A stretch of 64,000 nt of DNA from Manis javanica (lineage: Eukaryota > Chordata > Mammalia > Pholidota > Manidae). Shown here in pieces: positions 61,055 through 64,000 of the stretch. The position numbers and the translations under genes are program-made. The stretch lies in contig NC_133165.1 in assembly GCF_040802235.1 (NCBI RefSeq), forward strand, positions 16,463,623-16,527,622, written 5' to 3'. Positions within the stretch are counted from its first letter, which is position 1, and every line of letters begins with the position of its first letter. The notes under the pieces are model-generated. The model saw only the letters and a program-made list of their open reading frames with translations. It was not told the origin of the DNA and made no database searches.

Positions 61055-61420
61055 TGTTATGGACTGGATTTTGTACCCTCAAATTGATACATTGAAGGCC
61101 TAACCCCCATTATGACTATATTTGGAAATAAGACCTTAAGAAGATAAAGTGAGATTATAAGAGCACTAATCCGATATGACTGGTGTCTTTATAAGAAGAG
61201 AGAGACACCAGGGATGTGCATGCACAGAGCAAATGCCACGTGAGGCCACAGGGAGGAGGTGGCTGTCTGCAAACCAGAGAAAGTGGCTTCAGAGGAAACC
61301 AAACCTTCTGACACCTTGATAACGGACTTCCATCCTCCCGAACTATGAGAAAATAAATTACTGTTGTTTAAACCACCCAGTCTGTGGTGTTTTGTTATGG
61401 TAGCCACAGCAAATAATACA
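61055..61420 (+). mobile_element. MaLR LTR (MLT1/MST type), + orientation
   Basis: Begins 'tgttatggactggattttgt' and ends near 'gtggtgttttgttatggtag' plus 'caaataataca'. The 'gagaaaataaattactgttg' polyadenylation region is present. More diverged than the copy at 39551. Solo. Confidence 0.8.
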
Positions 61421-61994
61421 TATACTGTAACCTAGATGTATGTTTGGTTGTCGTGAAGTTCTCTACAGCCACAGTTAAACTCCTCTATCCTAGGTTGTTC
61501 TCGAGTCTTTAATTTCTTCTACATATGTAGACTTCCAGAATAACGGCAGATTTCAAAAATGCTAATTTTCTTATATATGATCTCATCTATTAAGCAACCA
61601 TATATTGAAGGTATCATTGATAAGTGACTAGTAGATTGACTTAGTTATACTTCTATTCACTTTTTACTTAAGGCTGTTAGTGTATTATAGTTTGGCAGAA
61701 TTTTCTTGCTCATCACATGAAATAATGGTATGTTTTCAATGAGTGCATCTTAGGTTCAATAAAATATATTTCTCATTTTTACCTCCCTTCCAAATTTGCC
61801 TCATAGCATTTCAAATAAATATGTATTTATCATTCCTGAAAATGCCCAGAAAAGGAGTTACTATGCAGTTTCTCCTGTTAAATCATTAGACTTTCTTAGT
61901 CTTTTTAATAATCATTGTATAAAATATCTGCTATATTTGACGCCTATTTTTTCAAATCAGTAAAAGCAGAGAGCAGCCTAGCCACCACAGAACA
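61421..61994. other. Intronic sequence, nothing recognised
   Basis: No gene or named repeat. Confidence 0.45.
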
Positions 61995-62230
61995 GTAAGT
62001 GTGGCCTAGTGGTTAAGAGCATCAGCTCTGTAGCCAGGTTATCTAAGTTCAAATCACAGTTCCATCACTTGTTAGCTGTGTGACTTTAGGCAAGCTAATG
62101 CTTCCACATTTGTAAATAGGGATAATAGTACCTACCTCACAGGGTTGTTCTGAAGATTTTAAGTTACACTCTGAAAAGCATTTAGAACAGTACCTGCCAT
62201 GTAAGTGCTATATAAATGTTAGCTGTTATT
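61995..62230 (+). mobile_element. MIR SINE, near full length
   Basis: The best-preserved MIR in the window: 'ctagtggttaagagcatcag' (tRNA-derived head), 'gttagctgtgtgactttagg' core, and 'cctacctcacagggttgttc' tail, all in + order. Confidence 0.92.
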
Positions 62231-64000
62231 GTTACTATATTTGAGTCAGCATGGGTAGTATTCTCTCTAATGGAAGTTAAAGTGAACCCACTATTTAATG
62301 ATGGGTATTATATAGTAATTAGAAAAAATTGAGGTTAAATTTTTAGTTCTCTTTTTACTTTCTTTACTGTCTAGCCACTGCCAGTACAATTTAGTTATTC
62401 CTCCTAACCTTAGCCTCTCAGAGGCACATACACAAATACTTAATAAGCCCTCTTCCAAGATCTCTATCCATTAAACTGTTAAGGATTGAAATCCTTTAAG
62501 CTTCATCCCTGTGCTCCCAACTAACCAGTTTTCTCCTAGGTCCTTTCCTTCTTTCTGCCTGAGAGATGTGTGTTCCAAGTATTAGAAAGCTTGAGAAAGC
62601 AGACTCTCTCTTGGTCATGCAGGTTGGATTGCCTTCCTGGGCCATACTATGTAGGTCTAGGATAGAGAAAGAACAGCAGACATGACTGAGTCCTTGCATT
62701 TGGGATGGAGGGGTGGGAGAGAAGTGGAGGATTTAGAACTAAGGGAGTGCTAAGGAAAGACCCTTGGTGGACAGGGAGCATGTTAGGCTGAAGTGAATTA
62801 GTTTACTTGTTGACTTGTTCATTTATTTAATATTTAAGTACCTGTAGTGCTTAAGTACCTATCATGCTAAGTGATAGCCTATATTTAACATGAGTTATAC
62901 TTTGTTTTATGTAGACATAAATTTTTTGTTTTTTAGGAGAGGAACTGTTTTTAAAAATGGAAGTGTATGTTAATATGAATGATTGGTAGGATAAGTTTAA
63001 ATTATTTTCAGGTTGACTGTATGGGGTGGGGAGACCATGTGCATGGGAAACAAGGACATTTAAACAGAAAGTAAAGCTTCTTGTTTGGGTCTAGATGATT
63101 GTTCTTAAGGGGACAAAAGACTGAAGAGGAACTTTACAGACACTAAACCAAAAAGGTAGGTCCAGCTTCTACAGAGCTTTGTGCATGTGAAAATCTTAGC
63201 AAATCTGTGGCTCTCAACCTAGTCTTCACTAAGATGCCTTTTCCTATAACATTCCCTTATTAGGAATGACTTTTTGGTAGTATTAACTAAATGGTGATGA
63301 TTGAAATTTCTGTCCAAGGAGACAGAGAAGCTGTTTGGTGGTTTTGTTTGTCCAAGAGTAAAAGAAATTCCAAAATAATTGCTCAGTTCCAAAGGTTTCA
63401 GTGCTATCATTCCATTTATTCAAGTATGTATATAAATTATTCTGTCATTGTGTTCATCCAAATATTTTGAATTCTCAGAAGAAGCAAATTGCACTGGAGG
63501 AATCTCAACCTGTGTTAGATTGCCTTCTGTTCTCTCTCCCTGCCTCCCAAAATTTCAATAGGTGGATTGACTATAGGAAATTCTGAGTGTTTTTATAAAT
63601 AAACATTCCCATGAAAACTAGTAAAACATTACTTATTAAAAAACATTGTAGGGTTTCTGCTTGCAATCTTTTGAGACTTAATTTCAGATCCTCTGAATTT
63701 ATTAATCACTGCTTTTCATTATTTGGAGGGGAGAGGTTTGACATACTTGACATTTAAGACATACACACATTTTTGCTTGTTGAGTGTGAAAAAAGTGAGG
63801 CTTTACTATAATTGTATTATGTTTCCTAAAGCATACTGTATATGACAGTTCTTGAAAATCCTGTGTTTCTCATTAGAATCTATTGTGAAATTGACTGGAA
63901 TAAAATGGCAAGTAGATACCAGAAGTTATTTCTGTTTACATGAGGATTTTTCACACTGTGTTTTTAAGCAGAAATAATGTTTTTGATTAGGTGAGAATAA
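62231..64000. other. Intronic sequence to the window end
   Basis: No gene, no PAWR exon and no firm repeat recognised. Confidence 0.45.

Larger units (their letters stand above)
11345..64000 (+). other. PAWR: PAWR intron 2 (incomplete)
   Basis: Begins with the GTGAGC donor. I looked for a + strand acceptor followed by the conserved acidic CLDEYEDDE-type start of the next PAWR exon and did not find it, so the intron should extend past the window. That gives a minimum of 52.6 kb. All repeats listed below lie inside it. Confidence 0.7.

Noticed and set aside
11345-64000. PAWR exon 3 inside the window
   Set aside because: I looked for an acceptor followed by the conserved acidic start of the next exon and found none by eye. 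A translated search with a full PAWR protein would settle it.

Overview
This window is mammalian nuclear DNA carrying the 5' end of one protein-coding gene, PAWR (Par-4, a pro-apoptotic leucine-zipper protein), on the + strand. The clues are a GC-rich CpG-island promoter, one recognisable spliced coding exon, very long AT-rich non-coding stretches, and many L1, MIR, L2, MaLR and hAT-Charlie repeats. No bacterial or viral gene organisation is present. The species is less certain. I see no Alu, B1/B2, carnivore tRNA-Lys SINE, BovB/Bov-tA or horse ERE. Several relatively young L1 3' ends belong to a type I associate with pangolins (Manis), so pangolin is my best guess, held loosely.

Layout. 1-9.9 kb is the 5' flank of PAWR: old L1 pieces, a MaLR LTR, a MER-type hAT element, MIRs and unique sequence, with no gene seen. 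9.95-11.46 kb is the CpG island. It holds GC boxes, a non-coding first exon ending near 10358, a 350-bp intron, and exon 2 (10709-11344), which encodes residues 1-167. Everything from 11345 to the end is PAWR intron 2. I could not find the next coding exon, so the intron runs at least 52.6 kb here.

The intron is a layered record of retrotransposition. Its main items are: a full-length but inactivated L1 (28899-35225, antisense to PAWR) with an imperfect target-site duplication, inserted in or at the edge of an older L1; two very short 5'-truncated L1 3' ends with target-site duplications; an element with two A-tails that looks like an L1 3' transduction (17923-18595); a solo LTR (37060-37457) cleanly interrupting an old L1 3' UTR; MaLR LTRs at 21.3, 39.6 and 61.1 kb; a U6 / L1 3' end / U6 composite (43485-43904); a + strand 5'-truncated L1 (44796-46497); and an 87-bp sequence copied about 2.7 kb downstream into a MER5A-like element (49048 to 51860).

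The only functional unit I can support is the PAWR promoter and first coding exon. I found no new gene system. The items most worth a second look are the retrotransposition chimeras and the templated duplication.
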